DNA of 64,000 nt, taken from Ulota crispa (taxonomy: Eukaryota > Streptophyta > Bryopsida > Orthotrichales > Orthotrichaceae). How positions within the stretch are numbered: position 1 is the stretch's first letter; each line of letters begins with the position of its first letter. The notes under the pieces are model-generated. The model did not search any database. It was not told the DNA's origin and saw nothing but the letters and a program-made list of their open reading frames with translations. Of the stretch, positions 1 through 12,096 are shown piece after piece. The translations under genes were made by a program, and so were the position numbers. The stretch lies in NCBI GenBank assembly GCA_963920765.1, contig OY987247.1, positions 19,998,471 to 20,062,470 of the forward strand. Reading direction: 5' to 3'.

Positions 1-1119
1 CTCTAGAGTATAATTGAGTGACTCTAAAGATCAAACCCGCGAGATCCTGTGAAGTATTTGGCTTTATTAAGGGATTAAGTTTAGTCAGTACCAAAATCCT
101 ACTTTTTGGTCTTATATCAAAAATCGGAAACTACAAAACATCTAGAGAAACAAACAAACCATCAAATGGAATTCTCCCACCTTTCCACCTTACTAACTAT
201 CCAATCCATAAAATAATCTCCACCCCCAAATCTTACAACTTCCGGTCCTAGGAACCTCTCAAGACCAATCCTTTCCAAATTGTCTACATGTATCGTCACT
301 CTTATCCGATTTAGTTTTTCCTTTGTTTTACCATCAAAGGGGTTGCCCCTTGCTTTTGAGAGTGGTAGGCCCACCACTCCTTCCGTGACTTATAGTGGCT
401 GAAGACCCACTATCCTATCCTCTAATCTCCTATGCTAGTCTGGATCCGGTTTGGCCTCTCACTACAATCCAAATAGCAATCTGGATTGCAAGTCACACAA
501 AGATCCCCTGTACAATCCTCTCATACTACAACGACCTTGATGCTACTTCCTATCCGTGCAGCACCAAGCGGTCACAAGTGTACCCGTCCGTTTCAACATC
601 TCCTACAGTTCTTCCGTTTACCAACTAGAATGGTGAGACCTCACAAGAGATCGGACACTCAACCGGATTTCTAATCTGGGAGTTTTAGCGTGACTAAGGA
701 ATCCCTCCCTATCCGCCTAGCCTAACAACGGCTTTTTCACCCAAAGACTTGAAACTCTAGATGTGCTGAGGAACTGAAGTCCACTCCCAACTCTTGGCTA
801 TCCGCTCACATGCACTCAAACTTGGAAAATGGAGACACCAAGGGGAGAAATCGCTCACAAACCTACTTATGTCTTCCTAACTCCTCACCATATAGCCCTG
901 CCACACTTGGAGAGACACACAACAAGAAAGCAAATGGAAAACACAAGATGTTTGCAAGAAGAAGACTCCCAGCTCTCCCCACAGGGACTGGCTTATATAC
1001 AAAAAATTTGAAGTACAAAAAGGCAAAAAGCCCGGGAAGCTCCCTATCAGACTTCCGATTTGACCTAATACAAATGGACCGGATCAGAATCCGGTTCCGC
1101 GTCTACCCTAATAAGAATC
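1..1119. other. 3' flank of the broken gene, no recognisable gene
   Basis: This stretch is less AT-rich than most of the window and reads like the 3' part of the same repeat unit as the broken gene. Short open frames on both strands show no domain or motif I know. I see no paired LTR ends. Confidence 0.4.
994..1000 (-). promoter_or_regulatory. Second TATA-like box downstream of the broken gene
   Basis: On the minus strand GTATATAAG lies about 120 bp beyond the stop of the broken gene, followed by a G+C-richer leader-like stretch. It could be the promoter of another repeat-borne unit or a piece of an LTR. No LTR ends were found, so the role is open. Confidence 0.3.
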
Positions 1120-2795
1120 CTATCTACTTCCCCTTGTGGAACTCCTGGAACCAGGTTCCATCTGCTCAAAAATATCGTTCAAGTTTTGATTCTGATCCCC
1201 CTCCACAGGGTCCACAATTGGAGCACCTTGGCCGGATCCTAGTGTCAACTCTAAGTCAATTGCGGAGTCAAGTGTATTTACTGGTGAACTCCTCCGCCCC
1301 AATCTCTTTGACTCGGGAGTCACATCCTTTCCCTCCCTCAAAACTGGCGCATTCGGAAACGAATCCGATAAGGAGATATCCAAGAGATGGATTCCCTTTG
1401 AGAACATCACTCCGATCAATCTCTGGCTGCTCTCCTCCATTCGGTCCATAGCCTTCCAAGCCTCCACCATTGCTGCTTCTATTTGTTTGGAAAAATTGGT
1501 GAGAATCTGGACTATTTGGGAACTGGATAACTTCTTCTTCTTGTGCATTTCCTTGTCAAATAGTTTGGCCTTGGTGGCGGCCATTCCCGTTTCCCTCAAG
1601 GTAGCCTTCACCCGCTGGGCTACCTTGTGTGCCTCCTTGGCCATTTCTTGAGTAGCGGTTGCATCTTCCCTCCGGGCGAAGATTTCCACTTTCAACGTGT
1701 CCACCTCCTCCTGCAACCTGCGGATTGTTTCTTCTTGTTTTTGAACCTCGGTCGGATTGGTGATGCAGTCTGCCACCTTCTTTGGTAACTTGCTGACTGG
1801 CGACGCATCCACTAACTTTTTGATTGCAAATAGGATTGTCCTCTTGACCTCCCAATCTGCCTTCACGTTGCACAAGATGGTGATCAAGTTGCTAAACAGA
1901 TCATGGGGATCCATTTCCTCTTTTGACACTGTCTTCTCAACTTCTGGTCTCTCCTCCGGTGCGGATTTGTCACAATCAGAAGGTGTCCCTTTCTTATACA
2001 GAGGCATCGTTTTTTGTCGCTTGGATGGCAACATTAGCGGCTCCTTCTCCTCCTTAAACTCTAGATCCAATCCGGAACCGGAATTGGCTTTGTCGTCCAT
2101 TTCCGATTCCCCATACTTGAGGAGGACTTCTTGAGTCCTCCATATCTTCTCCTCGGCGTCGGTGAGAAGTTGGTGGTCCGATAAAGATGAAAGAGGTAGG
2201 GACACACCGGAGTGGCCCTACTCTTCCCAACTCTGCTGACAAGCTGGGCAACCAAGTCAAAAATAATCCGAGCCCAATCAACTTTCCAATTCCCGCTAAG
2301 CGCACCAAAAATCATGTTACCTAGGGTGATTGTCACCCTAGTTGGTTTCTCCGGATGAAGCACCAGAATCAAGAACTGTAGGAGGCAGCGGTGTCGATCG
2401 TCTATGCAATCCTCAATTGCGTATCTGTCCTTCAGGTTGACGGCACCGCAGAACTTGCCCCTAATGAACTCATCCTTCCGGTTCGCCATTCCTAATCCCC
2501 CTACCCGGAAACTTTACACCGCTCTCCATAATTCTTCATTCTAGAGGCTTGGAATTCCTTGGAGGGTGCCGTCAAACTCATTGGACATTTTGCCCAACAG
2601 TTCCCTCACCACCCATTCTTCTGTAAAACCCCAGGGCCTCTCTGCTAACCCTAGGCAATCCATGGAAGCAAGATCCTCCATGAGCTGTGACTTTTCCGGC
2701 TCCATGGAGGTGATAACCAAAATCACCTTCCGGAGTTTCATCTCAACCTTGGGGGAGCTAGATGATCCTGCTCTCGTCCTACATAGCTGCGGCAT
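1120..2795 (-). pseudogene. Broken gene for a coiled-coil protein, probably repeat-borne
   Basis: I do not recognise a named family. The best start is the ATG at 2795; one frame runs from there to about 2190 with only two in-frame stops (near 2541 and 2510). The reading then shifts by one base, near 2160-2200, into a long open frame that ends at 1120. The first part reads as a folded, moderately hydrophobic domain containing PWGFTEEWVVRELLGKM and VTITLGNMIFGALSGNWK. The second part is acidic, then basic, with a long coiled coil (roughly nucleotides 1800-1450) rich in E, K, Q and A, and a Ser/Gly-rich tail. The conserved-looking joint CPYLFHLY / HQLLTDAEEKIW falls where the frame changes, so I infer a single-base indel in a once continuous protein of about 550 residues. 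A TATA box lies about 265 bp upstream. It could be a transposon-carried gene or a dead host gene copy. Confidence 0.6.
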
Positions 2796-3059
2796 GGACA
2801 CAAACTATTCCGCTTGGTTCCTTTCCGATCCTACCTCACTTGTCTCCTAGCCGCACATCTCGTTCCTCACTTTCTCTCTTTGATCTCAACCAAAAGCAAC
2901 ACTTTCAAAACACATATGCAAACTCTAACAACAAAATCTCCTAACTAAGGTCCTATTCGGAAAACCAAGGTGCTAGCTCAAGAAGGAAGATGGAAGCGCG
3001 CAAGGACGTCCTCAAAATGAAGAATGAAGAAAAGGGGGTACCATTGGGAACGCCCTTCC

Positions 3060-3066
3060 TTATATA
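3060..3066 (-). promoter_or_regulatory. TATA box of the broken coiled-coil gene
   Basis: On the minus strand the sequence reads TATATAA, about 265 bp upstream of the ATG at 2795. It is followed by a pyrimidine-rich leader. Position and composition fit a plant core promoter; activity is not shown. Confidence 0.45.
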
Positions 3067-3304
3067 GTCTCAGGACCCCAGGTCAGTCATCATGACCATT
3101 TGCGGTCGAGGTGCTAATTCCGGTTCAACCCTAATCCGATCAAGGATCTCTATCCAAAATGAATTCCTTTCATATCCACTGAAACTTCAAACTGGACTAG
3201 ATCTGGCTGACCCACTACTTCATTTTCTTTGTTTATTCTTTGTTTTCTTCTATCTCTTAATTGGACTCAAATACCTAGTTCCTAATTTCTATTCTGACTT
3301 TTAG

Positions 3305-6300
3305 GTAAGCCAATAAAACCAAAAAAACCATGTCGCAACAATACTCAAAAAAACTTAATAATACTAATGGAGGCTTGTAAAGCTTCTAATTAATTTGACA
3401 ACATAAATCATTTTTTTGGCGAATTAGTTTTGTCCTACATCCTTGCTATCCAATGATAAATGTTCAAATGTCCATTTGTTATTAAAGCATCAAACTTTTG
3501 ATCCAAAGAACCATCTAGAATTCTTGTTTTATGCTATGGATAATATTCAAGTGACTTGTACAAAAAGTATTGAAATGCTAAAAATTAGAAATACAACAAA
3601 TGGTACTAATGTTTCTTGCAATAATTTCTAAGCAAAGACAAAAGAAATATGCCTACAAAAATTGTGCATTTTATGTCTTCTAAGTAGGACTTGGCTTATG
3701 TACAAATTTTGGTAAAGAAGCTCTCTATAGAAACTAGTTGGTATATTCACCAATCCAATTGGTTTAAACTTTCAACTACATTGTCATTGTATTATGCGAG
3801 GCTTGCACAATAGTTTTGGCATATCTTTGTGAATGCATATGGGCGTGGTCTACAATAAAGTGAACACCATGATTTCAAAGTAGACTGGGGATGCACTCAT
3901 CATTAGTAGCTGCTACTTTTGCTAATATTTCAATGGTCTCCTTCTAAGAGAGTTGAAAGCAAATGTCTCGCTTTCTAAGTTTGTAAGTGAATGTGAAGAC
4001 ATTACAAAAAGAACCATGTGGAACCATGCAAGGGCATTTTGTAGGAGCACCAACTTCAATGCCATCACTAAAAGAATGGCTGTGTGCCCCTTTGATGGTT
4101 TAGGCTAGCCAAAGATGAACATAAAAAATTGCCTTCCTACTTTGTGTGTTAATTTTGTATTTCTTCACCTCTCTAGCCAAATTTGAGGCCTTTGATAGCA
4201 AATACAAATTCAAAAAGTGCAAATTGTGACATATGTGGAAAATAATAAATTCTAATGAACAAATTGCAAGGCATTAAGGGGGTCATTTAGTCTTTTTTTT
4301 GATAATGGCAATATGAGGTTGCCATTGGTATAGGTATCCCACCATGCAAGTTTGTCAAAGCACTCTTTTCATTAGAAAGAGTGAAACTAGCATTTGGAGA
4401 AAGCGCCACATAGCTCCACTACATTGTTAATGGTCCAAAAATCATTAAACAACAACTAGCTCCATGTCTTTTTAGTGAGCCTAAATTATGTGAACCTCAT
4501 TTTTCAAAGTTGCTCGAAAGTGATGTTTCTCTTTATAGTCTTCAAATGACAATTTAGGGTCTTAGATTTAAGTGCTAAATTTCAAGTGACAAGTTGAAAG
4601 TGATAAATTTCAAGTGAAGACTAGAAAAGTAAAAGGCTCTTATTTGGTACCCATACTAGCGATTGAGATTGCTATAGTAGAAGATGGTTTTCTGTTTCTT
4701 CCTATCTAATGGATTTTCTTTTTGTGATTGAATTTGAAATTGATCATTCTATTTGAAAAACAGAAAAATTCAATTTCAAAAAACAACTTTGTTTAATCAG
4801 GATGTTGCAAGATCTGCTCAATCAAATTTTAGATATCTTGTAAACAACCAAAGCAAGCTTGCATGTTAGGATTTAGGATTTTAATGCTAATCTATTTTTT
4901 CCATTGTCAACAAAAGAAGGTGCAAAACAAATAATAATAATATCCAAGACACAATTGCATTTTGTATTCATTTTTTCAAATATGTAGGATTTTTTTTTTG
5001 TTGGAAAATCTCTCAATTGAGCTGAAGAGGTCTTTTTCTTGGTGCAAGAACCAAATCTACAAATTTGAAATGGGACAATAGCAAGACATAATAGTGATCA
5101 CATAAAGATTGGACTTTTTATTTGTTTCTAGAGAGGATTTTCAACTTCAAGATGTGTATGGGCTGCATCTAGAATAAATTTGATATTTTGGAAGAAACTG
5201 ATTGACATGTCGGTAATAAAATTAAAAAACATTAATTTTTATTTACTACACAATATTCTTTCATATCAATGAAATTTTTTAGTAGCTACGGTGATCAATA
5301 GCTTCCAAAATTGTCCTTGGTGTTCTCAATATCTTTTTGTGATATAGAATTGAATAATTTCAAGTATGTGGAAGCTTTATCTATAGTTTTTAAAGAAAGT
5401 AGTCATGTTCTAAATGCATTTTCTATCTAGGAATGCATGGCATATTTGTTCTATGGAATCCAGAAGTAAGGTGGTATTGCTGGGATCAACTTGGTTCTAG
5501 AGAATCTGTACATAGTGGATAATTCAGGTCATTGTGATACTTTGTCTTTACTTACTAGCAATTTTGGTTTTTTGCTTATAGGCTATGTAAAATGCAATAC
5601 AGGTGTTAGCATATGCTTGTGCTAATATTGTGATCTCCTTGAGCACCGCTAATTCTATGCTATATAGAAGTCTACAAAGTGAGCATGCTTTTGCCTACAT
5701 TTTGAACCATGAAATAAACCTATTTTGGTATTTTTTTTGGTGTATGAAAGTACTTTAGAAAAAAAACCCTCTTTAGTATTGGAGCCAACCTAAACAAGTG
5801 TAAACAAGTAGGACTTGCAACTATCCAATCACACAATTAACATCTTTTATTTGAAACAAAACCCCAAACAAAATCACAATATAAGTAAAACAACTTATTC
5901 AAAATGACTTAAGTTCAATTGAATGACACAAATATACTTATTTTCTTGGAAGATTTCAAAATAAAGTTTTCAATCTACAAACAATGAAATTTGAGAAAAA
6001 CATTGCAATTAACAATGCAAAGTTTCATTCATGCATTTTGCACTATGAAGAAGACATTTTGACCATTTGTAAATCATTCTTTGGCCTACTATGCATGTAG
6101 AATTATAAATAATTCCTAAGTGCCCAAATGACCAATAGAGGGAATTTTAAACTGCTTCCAAAGTTTTAGAATGAGAATAGTACAAACTAAAAATATTTAT
6201 AAATTAACCTACAATACCCCTAAAAGATAATTGTCCCCCAAAAGGAACAATCAAAAATTTGCATGCTTTCCTTGGAAGTCAATCTTGAGTTGGATGTATT

Positions 6301-6532
6301 TTCAAAATTTAGACACACAAGGTGCAAAAACTACCTTCTTTGAAGACCATCATTTTTTTGCAAGAGTTGTATGGATCATCTGATGCAAAAAAATTCTTGC
6401 AAAGCTAGTGCTTTGGGAAAACTTTTACAAAACTCTTCATCATTTGAGTTGTAGAATATTTGCAACTATCATAATTTAGGTTTAAACTGTTAAAAAAATA
6501 CACCTTTAAAGTAAAATCTCACTCTAAGAGCA
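3305..6532. other. AT-rich intergenic DNA
   Basis: About 3.2 kb with frequent stops in all frames, homopolymer runs and no motif that I recognise. No rRNA- or tRNA-like block was seen. Confidence 0.6.
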
Positions 6533-6766
6533 GTCAAAGTTACCTAAATGAATAGGATAAAACTATTTAAAGAATATTTTGCTTCTAATTTAAAAGTCTA
6601 TTTTCTTGCAATCTATAGCTTCTAAAATCTTTTCACAAACTCCATCATAGTCAAAGTTACTTAAATGAATAGGATAAGACTAATTAAAGAATATTTTGCT
6701 TCAAATTTAAAAGCCTATTATTTTGCAATCTATAGCTCTAAATTTTTTTCACAAACTCCATCATAG
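6533..6766 (+). repeat. 117-bp tandem duplication, two copies
   Basis: Units 6533-6649 and 6650-6766 both begin GTCAAAGTTAC and end CACAAACTCCATCATA followed by G. They differ by scattered substitutions. There is no coding content; this looks like a local duplication in AT-rich DNA. Confidence 0.85.
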
Positions 6767-7480
6767 TAGTGTAGTGCAATTTTTTGTAGTTGAATTTCAA
6801 AAGAATTTCTATTAAAAAAACTACTAGTCAATGAACTAAAAAGATAGGAACTACTAACCACTTTTGCCCAAAAATGTATTCAAGTCTTTAAAGATTTAAA
6901 CCTCATTTTTCATTTTGAATTATAAATTTTTTGATGTTCACTCTACCAATGGCTTTCAATATGAATTTCTACTTTCAATCTTAGCATTCAACAACTAAGC
7001 AAGTAAACATTCCAAAGTGCAAAATTTGGATGATGAACAGAGTGCTTTCAGGCACTACTTTTGTCAAGCAACTTCTCATTCATCCAAGGTAATACTTGAA
7101 TGTTTAAAAGACAACCTTTTTTATAGTATGTTTGATGAAACTGAACTAAGTATTATATTTATATGAATATATAAGCAAAAATGACTAATATTTCTAAAAA
7201 GAACTTATTAATAGACATTAACCTTGATGGATGACTTCATCTATTAACTCTAAAAACAAAGAGTGCACCTATTGATTCTTTGTTTTTCTTTCATTAAAAT
7301 CGGTAGTGCTCCCTTGATTAAGATGGAAAATTCAACAAGTTTGCAGAATTTACAATTGGCGAGTTTGAAAACAACCGTTCTGATTGATAAATAGGCAGTT
7401 GAGCTGTTTCCAAACAGCCGAACAATGTCCTGTTTCAAGTCTTTAGTTGCTTGAAAGAGTATCACTTGTCGAGACAAACC
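6767..7480. other. AT-rich spacer, no gene
   Basis: AT-rich sequence leading up to the G+C-richer island. Short frames on both strands show no recognisable domain. Confidence 0.5.
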
Positions 7481-8979
7481 CCAATGTGGAGCTCAAACAA
7501 ACTTGTCCCCCACAAACCATAGAAACTGGAAAACACAGTTTAGATACGGTCATATTTAACAATTATACTAACAATACAGCCGCTACATAATGCTCCATCT
7601 CTTAGTGGAAATTCTGCACCTTGGAATAGCAATTGTGAACAGCCAAAATGTTACACAGCAAGGTAGCTTCCAAATGCTAAATACTTACAAATTCGTTCAA
7701 ATCGAGTGACGAGAACAGGCACTTCCGCAAGAAGGGGAGAAGAGAACGGCAACAAGAGCAGAACGTCACTCTCAGAAAGCAGTATCGCATTCCCGTCTGC
7801 TTCCATGCGGTGGAGATGCTCTCACCACAACTGGCCGTTTCTGATGACGTCACCAATGACGCAAAAATGCCTTGCTGAGTGGTGTTGCACTGTTGCGTGA
7901 ATTGCGCTGTGGTAGTTCCCGAAGAAGTGCAGACGCAACGGCACCTACCTCGCGACTGCACCCGGGGAAGAGGCTTTGACGTTGTTGGTCACGTTCCTGC
8001 GGTGGCGATGCTCTTAGGCTATACTATGCCTGAAAATCCTCAGGGACTACTCTCAAACTCTCACAAGATCTGAGACCACTCTCCGGGCTACGCCGACAAC
8101 TCCAGACGACGCCGTCACTGTCAATCAAAGATACCATCAATCTAACGCATCAGTTCCTGTAGTGATCATGAGTTGGGTCCGGTGAAAGATATACTGTCGT
8201 AAAACACCAAAATCACTTGGCAAACACTATACATCAGTCGAGCCAAGCCCACTCCGCACCGAGAAATCCGGGTTATAGCCACAGGAAACTCGTGCTGATA
8301 CCCCATATACTCTGCAAGGTCCTCAAACACGTCCCTAGCTTAGGAGGCTCAACTTGAGGAACTAACTCTTGCCCCAACTGCCCTGCTATACCCGTATCAC
8401 TACAGTAGTCGTCGGCCCTACCACTGAAGCTCCTGACACATGTGAGATAAAGTAGACTCTACAGGCCCCACGGCCCACCACTAACTGAGTCTGACCCAAC
8501 TAACCACGTTAACCCGACGTAAACCCTACGGACCATGACAAGGGTCTCAAACCTTGCAGGAAGTTGAATTCCATCCTCAGTATGTGACATATCAGGCATT
8601 GACACACAGAAACTGCCGGTAAAATATGATAATGTGGATATCTTTATTGCCGACATAGAAAACGTATGACTGTTAATTACAATGCGTCCTCGTCACGACC
8701 GCGATCAGTAGGTCGTGACTTTGGTAGCTTGGATTCTCTCTCAGGAGCCATGACATCGAGCAAATGTAATGGCGCTGAACAAGATCGATAGACCCACACA
8801 TACATGCAACAGCTTAAGGGCCATGCCTTGGTACTAAAAACCTAGCCACTGAAGCCGACAAGGACATTTCTTTGGATCGAACAACCCCTCATGTTCATGG
8901 ACAGCTGCGGAAAAGGAATTCAATGTCTTCTTGACTTATACTGACATGGAAAGTCCACCTTCCGATCCCGAGAAGCACT
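7481..8979. other. G+C-richer flank downstream of the KP4-type gene
   Basis: The composition changes here: the line 8341-8400 has 31 G or C in 60 by hand count, against 7 in 60 at 12121-12180. No frame longer than about 95 codons is open and none shows a known domain. It lies 3' of the KP4-type gene on the minus strand, so its near end includes that gene's 3' UTR. A TTTATT at 8643-8648 reads AATAAA on the minus strand, a possible but distant poly(A) signal. Confidence 0.5.
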
Positions 8980-9372
8980 TCATGGGTTGGAGACAAAGTT
9001 GACGGTGAGCTGTCCATCATTTACGTTGTTGCCGGGTTCAGTGGGGTCGCTGCCACAGACGGTGCAGCCGTGGTTCAGCAGAGCGGTAACAAAGCCCTTG
9101 ATCTGCGCTGCAGTTTTGGTGCCCGGTGAAGCGACGTTCTGCAAGAAGGCACAGATATTGCCGACGCAAGCAATGTGCACGCCGTTGCTGAAGATGTTGC
9201 CGTCGGGAATGGCTTGTACTTTGGTGTTGATCTCAGACAGGGTGTGGCTGCTCTGGAAACCGCAGTTGCTACTACCCCTGCAATTTATCCCCAAGGCGCT
9301 CGTGTTTCCTGCAGCGCTCAGCAGCAAGACGCACAGCAGAAGGGCGACCGCTTTACGTTCTATGGTAGCCAT
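8980..9372 (-). CDS. Small secreted KP4-type (killer-toxin-like) cysteine-rich protein
   Basis: An intact 130-residue frame starts at ATG 9372 and ends at TGA 8980. This is the only ATG upstream of the domain; the frame runs open further 5' but without another ATG. Residues 8-22 form a strongly hydrophobic signal-peptide core, with likely cleavage near A26, giving a mature protein of about 104 residues. The mature start LGINCRGSS, the block SNGVHIACVGNICAF and the C-terminal GQLTVNFVS are the hallmarks of the KP4 fold family. Mature Cys are 31, 37, 69, 74, 103 and 106, suggesting three disulfides, fewer than the ten Cys of the fungal-virus KP4 protein. Family members in fungi can block calcium channels or inhibit growth, and moss homologues have been reported as acquired from fungi. 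The role here (defence or development) is unknown. The protein should be exported. No intron is needed, and it stands alone in a G+C-richer island. Confidence 0.85.
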   Translation of the reverse strand: MATIERKAVALLLCVLLLSAAGNTSALGINCRGSSNCGFQSSHTLSEINTKVQAIPDGNIFSNGVHIACVGNICAFLQNVASPGTKTAAQIKGFVTALLNHGCTVCGSDPTEPGNNVNDGQLTVNFVSNP

Positions 9373-9498
9373 TTGGAAGCGAAGTACGTGCAGACCAGAA
9401 GCAGCTGAGGAATGAGAAGATATGCTCAATGCTAGAATTGAAGCGAAAGATTGCTGGATGGTCGCCTTCAACGATGAAAATATGCGACAGAAGGCTTC

Positions 9499-9506
9499 AA
9501 TTTATA
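9499..9506 (-). promoter_or_regulatory. TATA box of the KP4-type gene
   Basis: The minus strand reads TATAAATT, 127 bp upstream of the ATG at 9372. A start of transcription about 30 bp downstream (near 9470) would give a leader of about 100 bases. This agrees with the chosen ATG and argues against a longer N-terminus. Confidence 0.65.
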
Positions 9507-10400
9507 CTTTCCGGGGACAACGGTCTCTTCCCAGCTTACATCTTGGCTAGTAAAACGCGCCGTTTGGATTTGAATTTTCTGACTGTGGCATGAAAGTCTT
9601 TGCTTGTCCACCAAGGACTTGACAGATGCGCCCACATACAGTACGTCGCTTGCAAGTTCAGTTGTTTTTCGTCCTTTTCACCTCTGCCAATCATGTACAG
9701 TGGCGCCAAACACGAAGTACGACCATTGTTGCCTGGATGGCTATGCTGACCAAACATGAAGTAGATAACTTCCACCTGATTGGGGGAGTGTGGATTCATT
9801 GGGGTTGCCTGTAATCATCCATGACACAACGTCTATGGCCTCTTCCCGGCTGACGTCACGCTTATAACCACGTTCCTGCAACCAAACTTGACCATCTCGG
9901 ACTGTCGGACTTCTGGCTCGTCCCAGTCAATGTCCAGGAAAACCGGCAGCCAATACAAGATGAGCCGGTTGGGTTGACAACTCGGCTGGTTGACTTTCCA
10001 ACCACTAGGCAGCAAATCCGAATGCATATGAGAAACAGCAGATATTAACTGATCAGTCAGAAAGTAGGTGGAAAAATTATTTCTAGTTTTTGGAAGTAGG
10101 ACGGAAATCTGCTCTGTGACAGCAAGTGAAACCGGATATTGGAGGGTCTCTGGGGGCTTGGGCCGGATCTCAACTGAGTCCCTCCCCAAAAGCTGCTTTT
10201 CAAAATCCCGTGGATGAGGTAAGCGACTTGGAAAGTGAATTTTGATCCCCTTCTGGACATTTTATAAGTCACAAGAAGTTGAAAAGCTTCCTTGCCACCT
10301 TTCTCAATTGTGAACTCATCTAACGTTGACAATGCAAATTGGTGAATGTTGGAGGAACTTCACTCATAACTTAGTGAGTGAATATTTTTCAAGTTCAATT
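9507..10400. other. Upstream region of the KP4-type gene, no second gene seen
   Basis: Moderately G+C-rich sequence upstream of the TATA box. Minus-strand open stretches at 9833-10189 and 10057-10332 overlap in different frames and show no known domain, so I do not call them genes. The region probably holds the gene's regulatory sequence. Confidence 0.4.
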
Positions 10401-10637
10401 TGAAGATGTGCTTCCACAATTGTTTCTTTCCCGAAGTAGTAGCTGGAGAGCAACTTCTACACATTTTCAGGGATCTTCTCCTTACCTTCTTTCTTATTTG
10501 CATTGTTGGTGAAATATTTGTATTTAGAGTTTTTTACTTTCTATTGTGGTTTAAAAATTTTTTATTGAACAATTTAATTTGGTTTAGGGACAACCTATAA
10601 CCAAATCATGGCTACGTGTTAAAGAAGCATTAGAAAC

Positions 10638-12096
10638 ATGTTGCTATCCAATGAAAGAAATAATGATTTAACCTTAGTGAGAACATCACAACGTACTACT
10701 TCATCCAACAATAACACAACTTTAAATCCCATTGAATTAGCATCAAAATCATGGAAAGATGCATGGTACACACAGTTTGATTGGATTGAATTCAATTCCA
10801 CACTAGGGAAGTTTTTTTGTAAAACATGTAAAGAAAAGGGTGGTAAATTTGTTTTTGCAAAACAAGGCTCAGTAAACATCAAAGTCCCAGCCTTCTAAGA
10901 TCACGTTAAATTTGATGCTTTGCGTTGGATTCTCTGCACCCCGCTATGCGTTTTCCACCTTCCGCTTTCATTTCCAGAAAACGTATTATGTCCTCCAAAG
11001 TCTTTCATTCGCAAAGCAAAGAAAGCGGGCTTTGCCCCGGCTAAGGCTATCCTAGATAAATCAAGAAAGCTACCAAAAGGGCCTAAAATTGCAGCCTCTC
11101 TCTTTGTCTCTGGGGAAAAAAGGGCAGAGAAAAAAACGGAATTTCTTCTCTGGGCTTTCCTGAACAAGGAAGAAAACGAAAATAAGAGGTCGAAGGTTAA
11201 TATGGGCTAACCACTCAAGTCAAAAAATCATGGAGAAAGTCATCATGGAATCTAATAAGACATGTGACAAAGCTATTTAGCCCTCTTCAAAGTAGCTTAC
11301 TACATTGGTAAAAAAATATCTTCTTTTTCTAAGTTTGTTGGATTGTGTAAATTGCTTATCTCCTTGAATGCATGCATCACTAAAGAATTATATATATCAT
11401 GATGAAAAATCATGCTTTGACCTAATTTTTTTAATATCAAATGTGATTAAAAAAAAACTAATTGATAGAGTTAAAGACTCTAAATACTTTGGCATTATGA
11501 TAGATGAGTCTATAGATATTTCTGTTTAGGGTTACATGGTTGTTTTTGCTACTTTTATAGAAGGGAGAATGCCTGCATATGTATTTTTAGGGCTGGTAGA
11601 ATGTGTATGTGGAAAAAAAGATTCTACTTTCATGTATGATGCTTTAATATCCACTTTGAAGGATTAGGGATTGAGCTTCAACAAATTCTTAGGTTTTGGC
11701 TCAGATAGAGCATCTGTAATGGTGAGATCTAAAGCTGAAGTTGCAATCCAGCTTAAAAACAAGGTAAATCCCCATCTACTTGCTGTACATTGCATTGCTC
11801 ATAGAACAAATTTGGCTTCTTTAGAGGCAGCTAAAGGACTTGGTTGTTCATCATTATCTAATGAAATAGATAACCTTATTAATTTTGTAGCTTCACATTT
11901 CAAGAAGTTTGCAAAGAGGAAGTCCTCTTTGCAAACTTTGCAAAAACAATTATTTGACTTTCAAAAATTCCTAAAAAGATTTCATAAAATCCGGTGGTTA
12001 TCTAGGTGGCAAGGTCTTACAGCTCTTTGTAATAGTTTGAAGAGTGTTTTGGTATATTTTCAAGACACCTCATATAAACAGAAAGATATACTATGA
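10638..12096 (+). pseudogene. hAT-superfamily transposase relic (ZNF862/TTF-finger type)
   Basis: The N-terminal part (ATG 10638) carries a TTF-type zinc finger: W-x5-FDWIEFNSTLGKFFC followed by KTCKEKGGKFVF and DHVKFDA. It is interrupted by a 277-bp foreign segment (10929-11205) and resumes with ANHSSQKIMEKVIMES. Next come LFKVAYYIGK and SKFVGLCKLL in another frame. The RNase-H-like core follows: MIDESIDIS near 11497 (catalytic Asp of the MIDEST motif), GFGSDRASVMV near 11692 (second Asp), HCIAHRTNL, ASHFKK and HKIRWLSRWQ. The C-terminal hATC dimerisation domain is absent; the frame stops at 12096 in very AT-rich DNA. Several stops and frame changes show that it is dead. No terminal inverted repeats or 8-bp target duplication were located. 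Confidence 0.85.
10929..11205. other. Foreign 277-bp segment inside the hAT relic
   Basis: This segment breaks the zinc-finger region of the hAT relic: the host reading (DALRW / ANHSSQKI) joins again when it is removed. TGG stands at both edges (10926-10928 and 11203-11205), a 3-bp duplication or microhomology. It is richer in G+C than the neighbouring DNA and has blocks such as GCGGGCTTTGCCCCGGCTAA. That texture resembles plant mitochondrial intergenic DNA, so organelle DNA captured at a break is my preferred reading. A small transposon is possible, but I see no inverted termini. Confidence 0.5.

Noticed and set aside
10920..11210. 96-codon frame across the foreign insert
   Set aside because: It joins hAT sequence and inserted DNA by chance; the hAT reading resumes after the insert in its own right.
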